NCBI RefSeq assembly: GCF_040436345.1
Contig: NC_133218.1
Span: forward strand, 7,061,539-7,125,538
Reading direction: 5' to 3'
Source of the DNA: Pagrus major
Lineage: Eukaryota; Chordata; Actinopteri; Spariformes; Sparidae
Length of the DNA stretch: 64,000 nucleotides
The notes below the pieces were generated by a model. It was not told the origin of the DNA. It ran no database searches and saw nothing but the letters and a program-made list of their open reading frames with translations. This document shows positions 1 through 14,419 of the stretch, piece after piece. Numbering within the stretch: the first letter of the stretch is position 1; the number at the start of each line of letters is the position of its first letter. Position numbers and translations under genes: made by a program.

Positions 1-559
1 AGCACAACAAAGTAAACTTTGTTTTAGTGCCCTACTGTACAACCAGACTACAAAACAACTTCTTACCACAGTATTTGAGACCCCTCAATTCACCATCAGC
101 ACTCTGCCATTAAAGATTGTTTTATTTTATGACTTATCCCATGTAGTATAGTTAAATCTGGTCAATTAAATCAAGTTTTTATGACATACTTAAGAGGAAA
201 TTGCAAAATATCTAGTTATATATTGTGTATCGCAATATTATTTATAGGCCATATCGCTCAGCACTCCCATCACTGTTGACATTAAATAACAATTGTGCAC
301 TTGTACACTGTATCATGTCATTGTATCACGAAATTAATTAAATATACATTTTTAGATTTGAATTTCTCTGTGTTCTTTCAAACACTCAATTTAGAGTGCA
401 CTAGTTGGGAAATCCATGCGTTTGGATTGTGTGTTCATGTGACACTATTGTCGCACATTACAGCAGACGTCCTTCTGTCTGCAACAAGTTGACATTCTTT
501 GCATATCCCTCCATCTGCATCAGATGAGCTACTCAACACACGCCGATACATAGCTCGGG

Positions 560-960
560 GGTAATTCTATTCAGCCATTATAGAAAGATGTCTGGAGTAG
601 AGCCACCATTTTAGTGAGGCCAGCAGGCATGCCGGAACAAGAAGGGTTAATGGCTGCTGCATGGGAAGTGGGGGATGGATGGCATTGATTGCTCAGGATG
701 TTGACAGCACTTCTCCAATTTTATAGTGGAGCTGTTATTAGATGAAGAGGCTTGTTCTTAATAAAAGTGTCATGTGATTTCCCTCCACTCTTCAAGGAGG
801 AGGTTGGGTGGGCCAACAGCCATTGAGCTCAGAAAATAGTCATTGTGTTAGACTCACTTCAGAAATCATCTCAAGATAATAAAATGCAGGGAAAAACTGT
901 ATCAAGTAGATTTCCACACGTGCTTTAAAAAAGGGTCAGCAGCCAATTGCATACTGTGTA
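560..960. promoter_or_regulatory. Candidate conserved non-coding element
   Basis: Repeat-free, moderately GC-rich stretch (around GCCACCATTTTAGTGAGG and GGGTTAATGGCTGCTGC) inside the arid3b intron. It looks unlike the AT-rich background. Selected by eye only; no comparative support. Confidence 0.2.
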
Positions 961-3900
961 GGTAGAGTTGAACCTGTGTGAAGTAGGTCATTTTCATACT
1001 ATAGATAACAAGCTGGATGACTGGCTGGTGGGATGCCAGAAAAAACAAGTCAACAAGACACCATGGCTCATTTGAAATGTGGAGTAGACCGAACTACTGT
1101 CATTGTTTTGCAGCCTGCCAGTGTGATCCTGCGGACTAAACAAAGCCTAATTAAGAGAGGCACGTGTATCTGCCATATTAGAGTCCTGTTAGCCCTAAGC
1201 CATGCCCACAACCCCGGTCTTCCAGCTCCAAGCTACTGTCAGGGCTCTGTGTCCACCCTACACAGCTCCACACTGCAGACCAGTCCCCTGGGCCACAGCC
1301 ATTGAACAGGAGGCCCAAATCAATAGCCCTGCATGTGCAAACACTGGGAAGTCCCCAGCCCCCTCCGGACGCAATCTCACAGCACACGTCAATACTCATA
1401 ATCCTCAGTCATCTACCGCCACACCAGAAAAACTGAGATGAGGGCAGGATCACAGCTCCCAGGGTGACCTAACCCCTTTACCTTCAACAAGACCCCCTAA
1501 CTTTGACTAACAGGGTGAACGTTTCCATTGGAAACCCTCATCAAATCGTAGTTCTCTACAAAAACTGTGTAAACAGCCACACCCATTTACAATTAAAACA
1601 AAATACATGCACATACAAGGAAAATCACTATAGCAACACAAGGCAATAAATCGAGAGTAACAAAATGTCTCTGTGCACTCAGTGCGAGCTCCACCAGAGT
1701 AGACACAGGAGGGAGGGTGACTTTAGTGAAATTCACCAACATTCCTGTACACCAGTAACAGGACCTCACAATAACAGGAGAGCCCCTCTCATCCCACAGG
1801 TACTCTTAACATCTCATTCCTGCACTAATCTTTTTTAGCCAAATTGCTGCCTGTCAAAACAGTTCAGCGAGGGAAATCTTTTAAACAGACACAGCGGCGG
1901 TAATTTAATCACAATCAAGGCCTCCAGCAGAAATCTGGATTGCAGCCAACAACAGTGATAAATGGCAAGTAGCCAGAAAAGAGGCTATGCACATGCTTAG
2001 TAGTTTAACTTTCTTATTTTGTACATTTGCCCAGAAAAAGAAACATTAAAACTACTCAGGAAGCAGGTTCCTCTTTTGCTAAATTGTAAACTAAAATGTA
2101 CTGTAGTGACCTGAGATGGATATAAAGACAACTTTATAGGTAATTAATGTATTTTGTGCACCCATTTGTAAAGAGAAACAGATCTGTGATTAAAGCAGAT
2201 ACAGCAGTAAGCCTATAGCCCTGATGCCTTTAGTTTGAGTCCATCTGTGAAGTTGCCTTCATGCTCTCAAAGAAAGCGAATCTGCTTCCTCTCAGCATGC
2301 CTGTAAAAACTAGCATTGTGGGGGGCAGCAATCTCTAATCCAAATCAAATAATTGAGGCCTTGATCCCGCAGCAGGACTCCGGGAATCATTTATAGAGCC
2401 TCTTTCCGTGGGGAGGGGCTGGTGGGTGAGGGGTGTGGGGATCTGGGCTGAGCGGATGCCGTTCTTCATCTGCTAACTACTGTAAGGGATCTCATGGTGA
2501 GCTGCCCATACGCAACCGCCAACAAAGGGTCTGGCTAATCGTGATTCCATGTGGGACGCGAGGGAAGTAAATCTCACTGGCACTTGGGAACATATGGTAG
2601 AGTTCCCACTTACAGACAGATCCACTACAGAATCTCTGCTCTCATTAAGAATTATTATGGAGCATAAAAAAGGTCACATATCACATGAGAGCGAGCCAGC
2701 AGCACAGAACAGGACCCAGGGGCATGCCTGCCCCGGAGTGTCCGGTCATGTCTGTAGCTGGAGGACATTTCAGGCTTTTGAGGGAACAGACAAAGTGGCA
2801 GGGACAAGGGGCTAAACGTCCAGGAGCTGAACGTGTCGCTACCTGCCCAGTCTCGGCAGTGCTAAAAAGGCCACTGAAAAACAGGCCTCCAGGCAAGACC
2901 ACCCCTCCCTCCATTAATCACTCCAATTACAAAGATGAAAAAGAGAAACAGAGGTAAAAGAGTGGGGGGGGTGAAACTGATAGAACGACAGGATGAAAAT
3001 AGGCAGGCCGAGACATAGGAGAAAAATGTACACACCGATCAACACACTTTTTCACTTCATCCAGACTGTAACCAACAACAAAGACCTATGTCTGAAAGAA
3101 AGGGGTGGATTTGCATGTTTAGCTGCTGGGTAAACATGTCTGTTGGTGACCAGCAAGTCTGGTTTGCCAAATAAACTGACTGCATTTGTTCAGCTCCAGC
3201 CCTTTCACCAAGACACCACATTCCATAGGCAGAGGCCCCATCCCCCATTACACTAGCTGGCCCCTTTCGCTGCCTCACACAAATGCAACGTTTATAGGCT
3301 GGTGTGGCCAGAAGTTCACACTCATTGGTTCAAAGACCCTTTCACAGGCAGAGCAAACATTTTAGTGAATCACATCTGTGCCACCACATACAGTACTCCA
3401 TGAGTTAACCCTTTCCCGTAAGGTTTCAGGCCCCATAAGAAACTACACCACAGAGACTGGATTTTCCAACTAAACTATGTACAGACTTGCATGGGGCCCC
3501 CTTTGGTGCCCCCTCACTCATGATTTGATTTGAAGCTATTAGTTTTGCTCTGTGAAGTGTACAGTGACATACATTAAGTTGTCTCCAATATGCAAAGCAC
3601 TTATTTCACAAACATACAAATTCATATTCTCTCGGTGCATTAAGGCTAAAAGCATTGTTCAACCAAACATTTTTTTATTGTTTAGTTGTAATCAGTGCTG
3701 CTTTGAGCTAAAAGCTATACAGCTGGATTCAGGTCAAAGCAGCTATTAGCCGTTTCTTCTGGGCTAAAAGCTTTGGCTAAAAATACCTTGCATATCTCAC
3801 ATCTTTCAAAGAGCAAGCATCCACTTCACCCCCATGCTAATGGCAGCTGGAGACATCACACAGACCTGATAGGCCTTTATATACATTCTCATTATAGTGA

Positions 3901-6029
3901 CAGCACCGGCAACTTGATACATTCACAATCAACAAAAAACCTTCACTACTATTAGGACACATCACATCTAATTACATATGAAATGACTGAGGTCACAATG
4001 CCTGCAGTCAGATGGGTAAATTACTTCTTTGTGTGTCTTATGGCAGTGAGGTTTGAGAGGTATGGGGGGGTATAAACCAGTCCAGTTATGGTTTGCTCCA
4101 TCAGAGAAGTTAGTGTTATGACTATCTCTCTGAATCTGCAGTATCAAATGTTCAAACCATAAGCGCAATTCACAGCTTTCTGTGTAGTCTAATCGATAGG
4201 GAGCGATTTCTCTGTTCAGAGCCAGAGGTATCTGTTTCCTCTCAGCTAGCGTTAAGTGTGCAGGGGCATTCCACTTCTGACAGGCCAGTGCCCCCCAGGG
4301 ACCGGGGCTGGGATGGTGCAGCCCGTTACGCATCTGGAGCTCATCTCCATCAGCCGACAAGCCACTACATCTCTACTGGACACTCTAAAGACAGCAAAGA
4401 CAACCAAAAACTTGAAACTAAACCATACCAGACTCATGGTTAGTGTAGTCATTGAACAAACTGAGTGTCATTTTCAGTGTGACATTGCTATGGAAGTCAT
4501 GCAATCTTAACATAATTATTATTAGCGAGGAGCCACCAAGTTCAATGGTTTAAAATGTTAGCCATCCTTTGAAATAGTTTCTTTTTTCACTGGACATCCA
4601 CAACTTTTGGCTGGTTTGAAAATTAAACTGTTTTTGTATATCAACACTGCACTGTACTATGTGACCATGTGCCATGGACCATAAATGACGCTTACATCAC
4701 AACAGAAGCCAATGATGATAGCCAATTGGCAGGGCTAAAAAGCTCTGTTCATCTTTACAACAGACAAATTGCACAAATTCAAGGCTTTCGATATTTGCAA
4801 ACTGGCCCTGAATAGTGTGTTAACCGTCCATATTCAACCTATACCTCTGTCAGTAATTGCTATGGGAACGTCACCTGACAGGCCACATAAAAAACAAAGC
4901 ATAACCATTTTTTTTATGTAGAAACAAGCTGTACCATACAAATTTCTTTATCAAAAATAAAAATAAAATGGTCTTTTTTCATTTCAAGAATATTAGCATT
5001 TTAGATATCTACAGCAACGCTAATAGAATTAGCAGAAACTGCGAACTGGTTGCCTTTTACTGTATACCACTCATGACATTATGCATTACAGTGCTTGACT
5101 GTATCGACAACACCTGTGGTGCCATTTGTATTAATTGTTCATTAACATATTTTTGATTAGTCAAATTTTAGCAGTGATTAATCAATCATCGGTTAATCAT
5201 TAAAATATATGTTAACATGTACAGTCTCCCTTCAGCCTACCTGACCAAGTTTTCAAACACAAATACTCTGTAAAAGTCACCTTTCTACGTAAGCAGGTTT
5301 CAGAGGAAATGATATTTGGCAGTTAAATCATTATGCTTATTCAAACTAGATATTTACATTGTTGACAGCCTCAAGATGCAGAGCCCACCTGCCTGCTTGC
5401 TTATTACTGGTCTAAGCTTTGGTTGAACCTATAAACAGACATCACAGCAGTCCGGTATATATGATAAGATTAGATAGAACTGTAATGATTCCCATGTGGA
5501 AATTGGGTTGTTGCAGCATCAGGGGATATGATATAGATTACAGAGCAAACAGACAGTACTGAATACAATACAGCGCATAATGAACCTAGTAAAACCAATA
5601 AATACAAAGATATACAGTTTCCAATCACCGACTTACAGGAAAGCAGATGTTTGCATAGTACATCATTTACATTCAACCTTATTTAATTTAATTTTGCTCT
5701 CATGGTGCACAGCTAGCCTATATGCCATTACTGTTGAAACCAAACACTTTAAATAATGATTTTCAAACAATGCTGCCTCCATACATAGTTCAAAAGCTCT
5801 ATTTGATGATCTAATTTGCCTTGACATTTTAATATGGATGCTCAGTCAAGTAAAGTGCATATGCATTACTTAATGTCTGATTCCAAATGGGTGGGTGGTC
5901 AACTAAGAACAATACTGCCTCCAAATGCATTAGATTTTGTTCCAATTTTGTGCTATCAATCAGTTAATAAATGTTGCTACCACTTTTTTAAACAAATGAT
6001 CAGACCACACTCCTTGCACTGAAAGCGTG

Positions 6030-6340
6030 GAGCTTCCTCAGGTTTTCTAATCACATTTATTTAGGGCAGGAAAACCTGAGGTGTCTTTGTTTGACCAGAT
6101 GGCTGGCTAATCAAGCCTGGCTCCACTGGGGGTGGGACATCCCAAATCTGCCACAAACATTATTGAACCGTGTTCCACATTAATATGCCAATGTTTGTTA
6201 GAAAAGAGCCTTGAGCTCTGATGCACACTACGTACAATTCAGACAGAGAAAAATCCCACTGAAGTTTGATGAGAGAGGCGAGATTACATTTCTATTGTTA
6301 AGCGCAATTAAAAGAAAAATCTGTACTAAAAGCTCCATCA
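6030..6340. promoter_or_regulatory. Candidate conserved non-coding element
   Basis: Repeat-free stretch with CTAATCA, GGCTAATCAAGCC and TAAGCGCAATTA motifs, which resemble homeodomain sites. Selected by eye within the arid3b intron. Confidence 0.2.
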
Positions 6341-6773
6341 CGGTGAAGGACAACAAACAATGGAGCCACATTTCTGATAACTTCTTCAAGCTATAAGATA
6401 TAGTTCTTATAACAACCTACACTTCACTGTAAACCCTGCTGTTAATAATTCAATTTTCTGTGCCACTCTTTAATCATTTACTAACATGGCTTTTGAAATT
6501 ATTGACTGCAGCTGACATGGTCCATAGTACTATTCACAGTGTGATTGTCTATTAACCAGATCGGCCTCAGCTCAGAGCCTGATGTGTTTTTCGTCATTTG
6601 AAATGATTCAATGATAATTGCAAGCCCTCTAATTGGTGGTTAATCCAACAGTGTGTGCTGTAAACATTAATCTAAAAAGGTGCATTTCCCTTTCTCATTT
6701 CAAACTCTAAAATAGTTTACTTCAGTAAAGCTAAATACAAAAACTGATCATAAATATTAAGAGTCTGAGGTAA

Positions 6774-6914
6774 GGCTGCATAATATGATTAAAAAGCCAT
6801 TGTTAGATATTACCATCGCAATATGATTCATGATTGACTGGGAATGATGATTTTTGGATATTGCAAATGACCATATTGTAATTTGGAAAATATTTTGATG
6901 AATTGTGCACCCCC
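6774..6914. mobile_element. MITE-like element
   Basis: About 140 bases with imperfect terminal inverted repeats, GGCTGCATAATA on the left and AATTGTGCACCCCC on the right. The interior is rich in ATATTGCAA-type words, as in a common fish non-autonomous family. Confidence 0.5.
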
Positions 6915-7950
6915 AGTTTGAGGCTTTTCTTTTTTGTTCATAAAATGTAGCAGCATGCTGCATTGAATAAAAGCCTGTTTTTCTTAAATTCCACTACTTG
7001 AAATATGACAATTGGATCAAAATCAATTTGCTTAGCTGTTTGAGTTCACTACTTAATTTAAATATTCAAACAAATGCAAACATATTTCAAAAATTACTTT
7101 ATCCAGAAAAGTAGCAGAGGTTCTGAGCATTGGATCTGCTATAGAGATTTTTTTTTCAAAAGACAAAAAAAAAAAATCCTGAACATGCCTCTGCTCGCTA
7201 AAATACAGTGTAAATGAATCACTATATTACAAACAGGACTTTGCTCATGCTAGATGGAATAATGTTTTTTCCTATATGGAGCAGTGTGTACTCTAGCGCA
7301 ACATTTAGGATTACTAGTCACTGGCTTTCACAGACACACTGCTTGCTGTTGGTTACAAGTGATGACTGTGATTCAGGAAGTGAGTAGCTTTGCAGGATGA
7401 GTGTAGAATGTAAATGTTGGAAGCTGAGCTGTGAACACATTACTTTTAGTGTAATGTGACGTTTCCTGGGCAGCAGCCAAGAGCTTTTTTTTCTTCCTTC
7501 CTCCTCTGCTGGTAGCTCCCTCTTACAAGCACACGATTACGCTCTGCCTGTGTTTGAAAACTTGGCAGACACACAACTTGGCCACATGCTAGTATAAACT
7601 ACATAGGATTTTGGCAGGCGGCGCGATGACTGTGCAGACTGAAAAGCCTCCTGCACCACTTTCACATCCTTCTCAACTGCAAGGCTCCGTTGAAGGTCCC
7701 AGTCAGCTGCTGTGTTTACCCAAGGGCCTTGACACAGTGGCCCAGTTAGCACCTACAGGGCCCTGACACCAGCCTGGAGCTCGGCCAAAGCAGAGATAGA
7801 AGACAGCCAAGAAAGCCACTAACAATAGACAACTCTCACTCATCACTTCCACACCTCCTCACTGCCTGGCCCCTTCTACAAGGAGCAAAGCCCTGATATG
7901 ACACACACAGCCTACACCCAACTGCAAACAATTCTGTAACAACTGCTGTC

Positions 7951-8159
7951 TAGGGTTGCAACTGTATACCGGTTTTAAATTATGTGGTATGGAAAATGAC
8001 ATGTACTGACGCATACCGTGTACATTTGCTAATCTAGGTGTTAAATTCTATTATATTAGTGTTAGTAAAATGTCATGTCTGTTTGGAGCTATTTTTATAA
8101 TAAAGTGCTAAACAAAAAAAACCTTTCCATTTTCATTGCTTTAAAGAGTATTTTAAGTC

Positions 8160-8196
<37 letters not shown>

Positions 8197-8288
8197 AAAT
8201 AATAATAATAATAATGATACTAATAATAATAATATTGTTATACCGTGATAGTGTAACAGTGTGATATTTTCTGTAAGTAGCAACCCTA
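7951..8288. mobile_element. hAT-like MITE with 8-bp target duplication
   Basis: Terminal repeats TAGGGTTGC and GCAACCCTA are perfect over nine bases. Flanks are CTGCTGTC (7943-7950) and CTGTTGTC (8289-8296), a near-perfect 8-bp duplication typical of hAT elements. The interior carries an AAT satellite and no transposase. Confidence 0.75.
8160..8236. repeat. AAT-type microsatellite
   Basis: Imperfect (AAT/ATG)n tract inside the 7951 MITE. Confidence 0.9.
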
Positions 8289-9554
8289 CTGTTGTCTTGA
8301 AGGTCACTGGATTGGGCAGATGAGAGCATTTTCAATTTAATAAATGTCTTCAATATAAAAGCCAGTCCATGTCCATTAAAATATGACTTGCACTAAATTG
8401 TGAAAATGACTCGCGTCCTAGCATATCATCTAGTACATCTCTGTCTCCAATAACATTCTTTTGTTCTTTACAGCTATTTTTTTGGTAAGAAGGGACAGAC
8501 AATGACTGGTTATATAAGTGTCAGCAGGTCAAAATTACATAAAGCATGAACCATTTTGCAAATTACCTCAATCATTCTCCTGAATGCTAAAAAAAATTAT
8601 CCAAGTACTCAGCATAAGAACAGCAGAATGACAGAATGACCATTGTAAATGGGCTTTTTTGTGAAGTCACTTTACATGGATTCAGCATATCAATACTTTT
8701 TGGTACCAACTGAAATGTGTTAATAGAGTATTGAAATTTGTCCAGTAACAAAAGCTGATTTGTGATTCATGTAATTTTTTAGATTTTTCTCTTATTTAGG
8801 CAAAGTTCCTGTACACTACAGCTGCTTGGTTTCATTTTACATTTGAGAAACTGACTTCTTTTTCTATATGAAAAAAGGGGTTTTGCTTACACTCTTTCAT
8901 GAAGAGTGCTTTGTTTACACTTGTAATTGAAAGTATTGTAACAGTACTAAAGTATCACTGAGTAACCATATTGAAATGTAGTTATTACATTAGGATCGAA
9001 AAACATTAAACCTGATGACAGTTGTCGAATACCTTTAATGATTATATTGTAGAGAATGGTTACACTTAGGAATATGTTTAGCTTGAAAGGGCTACATGCT
9101 GGAAAATTAAGCAAAGCTTTGTCTTAGATGTATCATCGGAATCCCTCAAGATGCCCAGTATGGATCATGTGAGCGCAGGTGAAAAGACAAGTTAAATACA
9201 TAGTATAAAAAGAGCATACATGGTACAAGGACAACAGGACTTTACATACTGTGCCAAGGGTCACTGCAACGTGTGAACAGTAGTCTGTATACATGTGTAC
9301 TGTATATATCACTACATGCAGTCAGCCTATATAAAACTCAAGGAGACTTTGCTCAACAGTGTCATATGACCTTGGATCTATTTCCCTGCAGCTGCCAAAA
9401 AGGTTGGTGGATGTCTTTGTTTCATTTGGCTATTCCCCTCTCTCTGTTTGCCTTCATTAAAGAGCAGGTGTTGAGATATGCTGAGTGGGAGTGGTTGTAA
9501 AGGACGAATGGAACCAGCAATGGTGTGGGGAGGGGGGCTTGTGGTTTCAGTACC

Positions 9555-9865
9555 AACTGATCAAATTACAGCAGGCATCAGTAGCTCAGTTTCCATTAGA
9601 AGCAAGGAAGTCAATCCTCCAGGGTCGATTTGGGGGAAAAAAAGTGTGACAACTCTAATGGACAAGCACCATTTGCATTTAAATGTGAGAATTTTTGCCT
9701 TTCAATTCAATTAAATGGAGACGAGCAGTGTGGCCCTCAGTGTCAATGCGCATGAGGGGTCATCTAAGAGGTAATTTGCATGATGCTGCAGGAGCGATTA
9801 CTTGAGCTGAAAGGCAGACACCTTAAAAAACAAAGGCAAGAGCTTGTGCTCCTAATAGGTACACT
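9555..9865. promoter_or_regulatory. Candidate enhancer with two POU octamers
   Basis: Holds ATTTGCAT at about 9671 and again at about 9774 in the same orientation, with TCAATTCAATTAAAT between them. POU factors bind ATTTGCAT. The stretch is repeat-free and GC-balanced compared with its surroundings. Confidence 0.25.
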
Positions 9866-10153
9866 TGGTGAATCAAAATGAATTGGGTCGAATGAGCGAA
9901 ACATATCAGACTTGTGCCTTATGCTACACCTCCCATTTTACTGCATGTAACGTGGGACCTGAATGGAACACTCAGACTTCAAGGGGCACAATTTACGCAA
10001 ACATGTCTACAAATGTTTGCCTAAAATCACCAGAGCATAGAGATAATAAAACCACCAGGGAAATGAGCATTTCAACGTTGCAACAGCTGCATTTTCTATC
10101 TCTCTGAGGAGGGTACAGATATGAGGAAGGGGGTATAAGTCTAAATAAGAATA

Positions 10154-10618
10154 GGGGTGGGCAATCTGACGATTTCAGGTTGTGATCGATCTTGAAGGCG
10201 ACTACAATCTACTTTTCAGGCAAATTGTAGAGATCACAGCATTCTGTACCCAAACTTCATATCACACCTCACTGACTAGTGGATCCATACCATTTGAAAA
10301 AACCAATAGAGTGATGCAGTCAATTTGATGGCTTTGCTAATTGAACTGATTACTTTACATGGCTCTTCCTTGGGTTAGGTATAGTAAACAATGTAATGTG
10401 AGATAGCTAGCAACACGGCAGGTGCTGAATTTGTGCAAAAAAAACAAACAAAAGAAACTGTCTTTAGTGCGATATTGCAAATGGAGGAATTGATAAGCTA
10501 CAAGTCTGGCTACAGTCTACAGGACATTTCAAAATTGAGAAAAAAGATTGCATTTAGATTGAGGATCAAGATTGCGATAAAATAGACTGATATTATTTTT
10601 GGGCCAGATTTCCCAACA
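10154..10618. mobile_element. Degraded MITE-like element
   Basis: Left end GGTGGGCAATCTGACGATT and right end CAGATTTCCCAACAC are imperfect inverted repeats; the interior has GATCGATCTTGA and AAGATTGCGATAAAATAGA. Resembles fish elements with a GTGGGCAAT start. Ends approximate. Confidence 0.4.
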
Positions 10619-11699
10619 CTGTAAAGTAGTCAAATTTTTATTTAGGATTTAATGTTGGATATGTATCTATTTGAACAGCTGTGATGATAGAAAAAACTGT
10701 GTTTGGTTGAGAATACATTGCTCTTGATGTGATGTGTTACAATTACAAACCATGAGACCACAGTGCTCCATTTAAAAGTTTGGTTTGGCTCTCAAAGTTG
10801 TTTGGATGGCTATATAACCCACATTAACTGTGTGGAGTTCAAATGTAACTATTAGTGTAAACCATTCCGCATTTTGATGGAGGACACTGTGATCTCATTT
10901 GTCATGGTCATCTCAAGGATGCAGGACCATGACTATGAATGAATAAACTAACACATGCTAAATTCCAGCAGTCTTGTGTGTGGATGGCAGAATCATCATG
11001 AGAGACTAGACACTTCCAATTAGTGCTGTGTTTGACCAGGATGAGGTGACAGGACTGAACCCACCGCGAGAAGCCTCCTCCCGTCTGCCAGCAGCAGATG
11101 TGCCCTTTGGGACTCAGACAAATAAAAAAAAGTGTTGCCTGCACTCGCGGGCCCTCCCATCCAGCTCCTCCCATTCAGGCCCTTTGGCTTTCTTCTTTTA
11201 CAACCCCTGCAACACTGAGTGAAATGAATTGAAAGATCACCAATCAGGGGCCTGACAACAACACGGACAAGCACCCACCCACCCCCATCAAACCCCCTGT
11301 CTCTTGTTGGGAGCCCCCGGTGGGAATGTTCACTGTTTGAAGAGTTAACTCTTTAATTCCGTCTGGAATGTTTCCTCTGGGTGGGGCAGTGTAGTGTGTT
11401 GAGCCAGACCACTAACCCTGCTTCTCCTTCCATAACATCTCCTCCCCCCTCTTCCTCCCCCTTCATCTCCTTACTAAATTCAATACCTCTATTTCTGGGC
11501 AGGAGGAATCGTCCACACGTGGCTGTTAAGAGCGGGTCAGCACAAAATGAAACATGGTCTATGGGAGCAAGATTACACCTTAATGACACCACACTGATTC
11601 AGGTAAATCTGAAAATGGCACTTGCATTTGAATATTTTCCCACACACTGAAATTTTGAAGTTGTTTAATATATGTTTGGCATCCACACTTATGTACCAA

Positions 11700-11770
11700 A
11701 ATAATTACAATAAAATAAAACAATAATAATAATAATAAAAATAATAATAAAAATTAAAAATAATAAAAAT
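11700..11770. repeat. Imperfect AAT/A-rich satellite
   Basis: (AAT)n interrupted by AAAA runs. Confidence 0.8.
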
Positions 11771-12430
11771 CTCAGTGGATCAAGTTCTGGTTACTTGAGC
11801 CAGCAGTGTTGCATTTAAACAGCATTTTGCACATGAAAACATTAGCATCAAAGACTGCCATACTACCAGGTCCACTATTAACAACCACCACTTACCAAAT
11901 GCAATCAAAATTCTACACTGGCGGATAGAATAAAAAATGAGTTCAACTGCCATTGGTGGGTCGCTGAAATAGACCTGCTTACTACTTCTACAACAACTCT
12001 CGTAACTACAACATGCATAGATTGACCACTTTTTGTGTCAATAATTGTATAGCAGTTCTTTGAAGAACTCTTGCTGTTCACCGTTGCTATGGTTATCCAG
12101 TCTCTGTGTTTCTGCTGGGAACATTTATCCATTTCAAGTTTCACACTTTGGTGTGAAGAATGCAGGAGCACATAGTGGCAACATTGCCTGAAGAGGGACG
12201 TTTTATTTTTTTTATTGCTTAATTTCTATTGCTCATAACAGCCAGCACAATGCATGGCCTTTCAATAATAAGCTTATTGTTGGGGCTGACTAAAGTAACT
12301 AAACTACCCCTTACAGCATGAAGGACTGTTTTCTGTGACTGCTGCAACGTGCTGCTACTTCTCTCACACACCAGGAGGCAAAGCTTTTTTCTCAGGGTGG
12401 CGAAGTTATAACTCTGCCTCTGATTGACTA

Positions 12431-12812
12431 GTACTTGGGCTATCCCAAATACCAATTTTGGGCTGAATATTCGAAGCTTCAACAGTGACCTCAAACCTGC
12501 AGCAATTATTTACATATATTTTATGCTATTGGGGAAATTAATTATAGTAAGTATAGTAATTATGAGCCTAATGACAGACAAGGAAAGGAAACGTCACCCA
12601 CCGTCTGTTCTATCCCTGCCTCCAACGTTTCAAAAGTCAACTTGACAAGGGAGCATGTGTTGACCTGTATCAAACGGTCTCGCTCACGTAGGGAGGGTCA
12701 AGCTCGCAAGACCATATTAGTGCACCTGGAGAAAACAAATATTCGAACATGGATTTGGACATTGATTACCATGGCAACGGTGGAAGCTTCGTAGCATTCC
12801 GATCAGCCCTAG
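12431..12812. mobile_element. Possible degraded MITE
   Basis: GAATATTCGAAGCTTC near the left end and GAAGCTTCGTAGCATTCCGA near the right end form a weak inverted pair around GGGCT termini. Only suggestive. Confidence 0.3.
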
Positions 12813-13672
12813 CTTATACTCTATCTGACATAAAGGGTGGCAGGGCTGTAACACATTGGTGTAGAAAGGCTGTGGGTGTGCGAACCTAACTTGTTAAAAA
12901 AAACATAGTAACTACATGAATTAATGTCCTTATTAAGTGTCTGTTTACCTTGATAGACTGAGATGGGCAATGGTGGAGGAAGTACTCAGATCCTTTACTT
13001 ATAAAAAATACTGATACCACACTGTAAAAATACTCTTAAGTAACAATTATAAGTATAGTATACTTTAATCTAAGCATAATCAAGTAAATATGCTTTAAGG
13101 GTTCAAATTAAGTACAAAATTATGCAGACTGTTTACCATTATATGTCATATGATTATATTATTATTAGTCATGCATTAAAAAACAGGATTTTACTGCTGT
13201 AGTTGGTTGACGTGGAGCTCTTGGAATTATTTTGTACAGGACTACAACTCTTGGTTATTTTATGGATTAATCTGTTGATTGTTTTCTTCATTAATTGATT
13301 GATAGTTTGATGTGTAAAACTTAGTCAGACCTTTCATATGTGACTATTTTTTAATACAACAATTAACAGACAATTTAAATGAAGTTAAATGTTCCAATAT
13401 TGCCTATACACCAACTCTCCTGGAAACTGGGAGTGCAAAATATAATTACGCAGCACTAATTGTGCAGTTGTGGGTCCTTTGTTTCCATCCCAATACAAAT
13501 TCAACCACAGCCATAACAGCCGGGCTGCACTGACAATGAGTAGCATCAATCAGAAAAATGCCATTAAAAAGGCAATCCGGAGCTAAAAGCCCAATCGTCT
13601 CCATCCAACCCACCAGCCAAGGCCTGCTATTTATGAGGCAAAGCAAGGTTCACACAGCATTGATCTACAGAC

Positions 13673-14142
13673 TAATACCCCTTTTACACTGGTCGAAAAT
13701 CCCACTTAAACACGCTAAGATCGGGTTTTGTGTGCAATGGGAATGTGTAAACTCTGCATTTACACCCGGGTCAATCGATCTGCAGTAGACCCAGAGTTTT
13801 TAACCTCGGGTTAGGGTTATCTAAACGTAAGACCCAGGTGAACACGCTAAATTCCGCCGCGCAAAGTGATGCGTGTTGCTAGCTAACTTCCGGTTTGGCG
13901 CCCGGCTAACTTGATGGGGGATAAAATAATATAATCGTGTGGCTCTTCAAGACCTTCCAAAATGCTATTGGACCGAATGGCTCAAATTATGTTTTCTCTT
14001 CTGTTACAACTGTTTCTGGTGCATTTTAGACATGAAACGTGACGTCAGTGACGTACAATGTGACATTTCAGATAAAAAGGGAGTTGACCCACGTTTAAAA
14101 AACCTGTGTAGACCTGCTAATTTTGGTGGAAAAGCGGTAATA
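13673..14142. mobile_element. MITE with CCCCTTTTACACT-type ends
   Basis: Left end CTAATACCCCTTTTACACTG and right end GGTGGAAAAGCGGTAATA are inverted repeats with a few mismatches. The 470-base interior has many CpG sites and no transposase. Matches the look of a widespread fish family. Confidence 0.5.
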
Positions 14143-14419
14143 TACTGAAAAACCCAAGAGCAACGCACCATATCAATGAATGTGTTTACACTACAACTCA
14201 CCTCAGTCTGTTAGTGTTGGACTAACAAAATCCACCTTGGGAAAAGACACTTAAAAACATTTTTCAAAATTAATTTAAATTTAATTTAAGTGTTTGAAGA
14301 ACACAACTAAACATAATAAATGTAAATGTACTTCTGTTTTCAGCAAACAGCTCAAGAGCACATCATGTTTTGGTTGAATAATTGTGTGACTACAAGAAGG
14401 AAAACAGAGGAAGTAGCAG

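Noticed and set aside
3968..4360. 130-residue open frame on the minus strand
   Set aside because: No recognisable domain, and both ends lack splice or start context beyond a chance ATG. It may overlap a conserved non-coding element instead.
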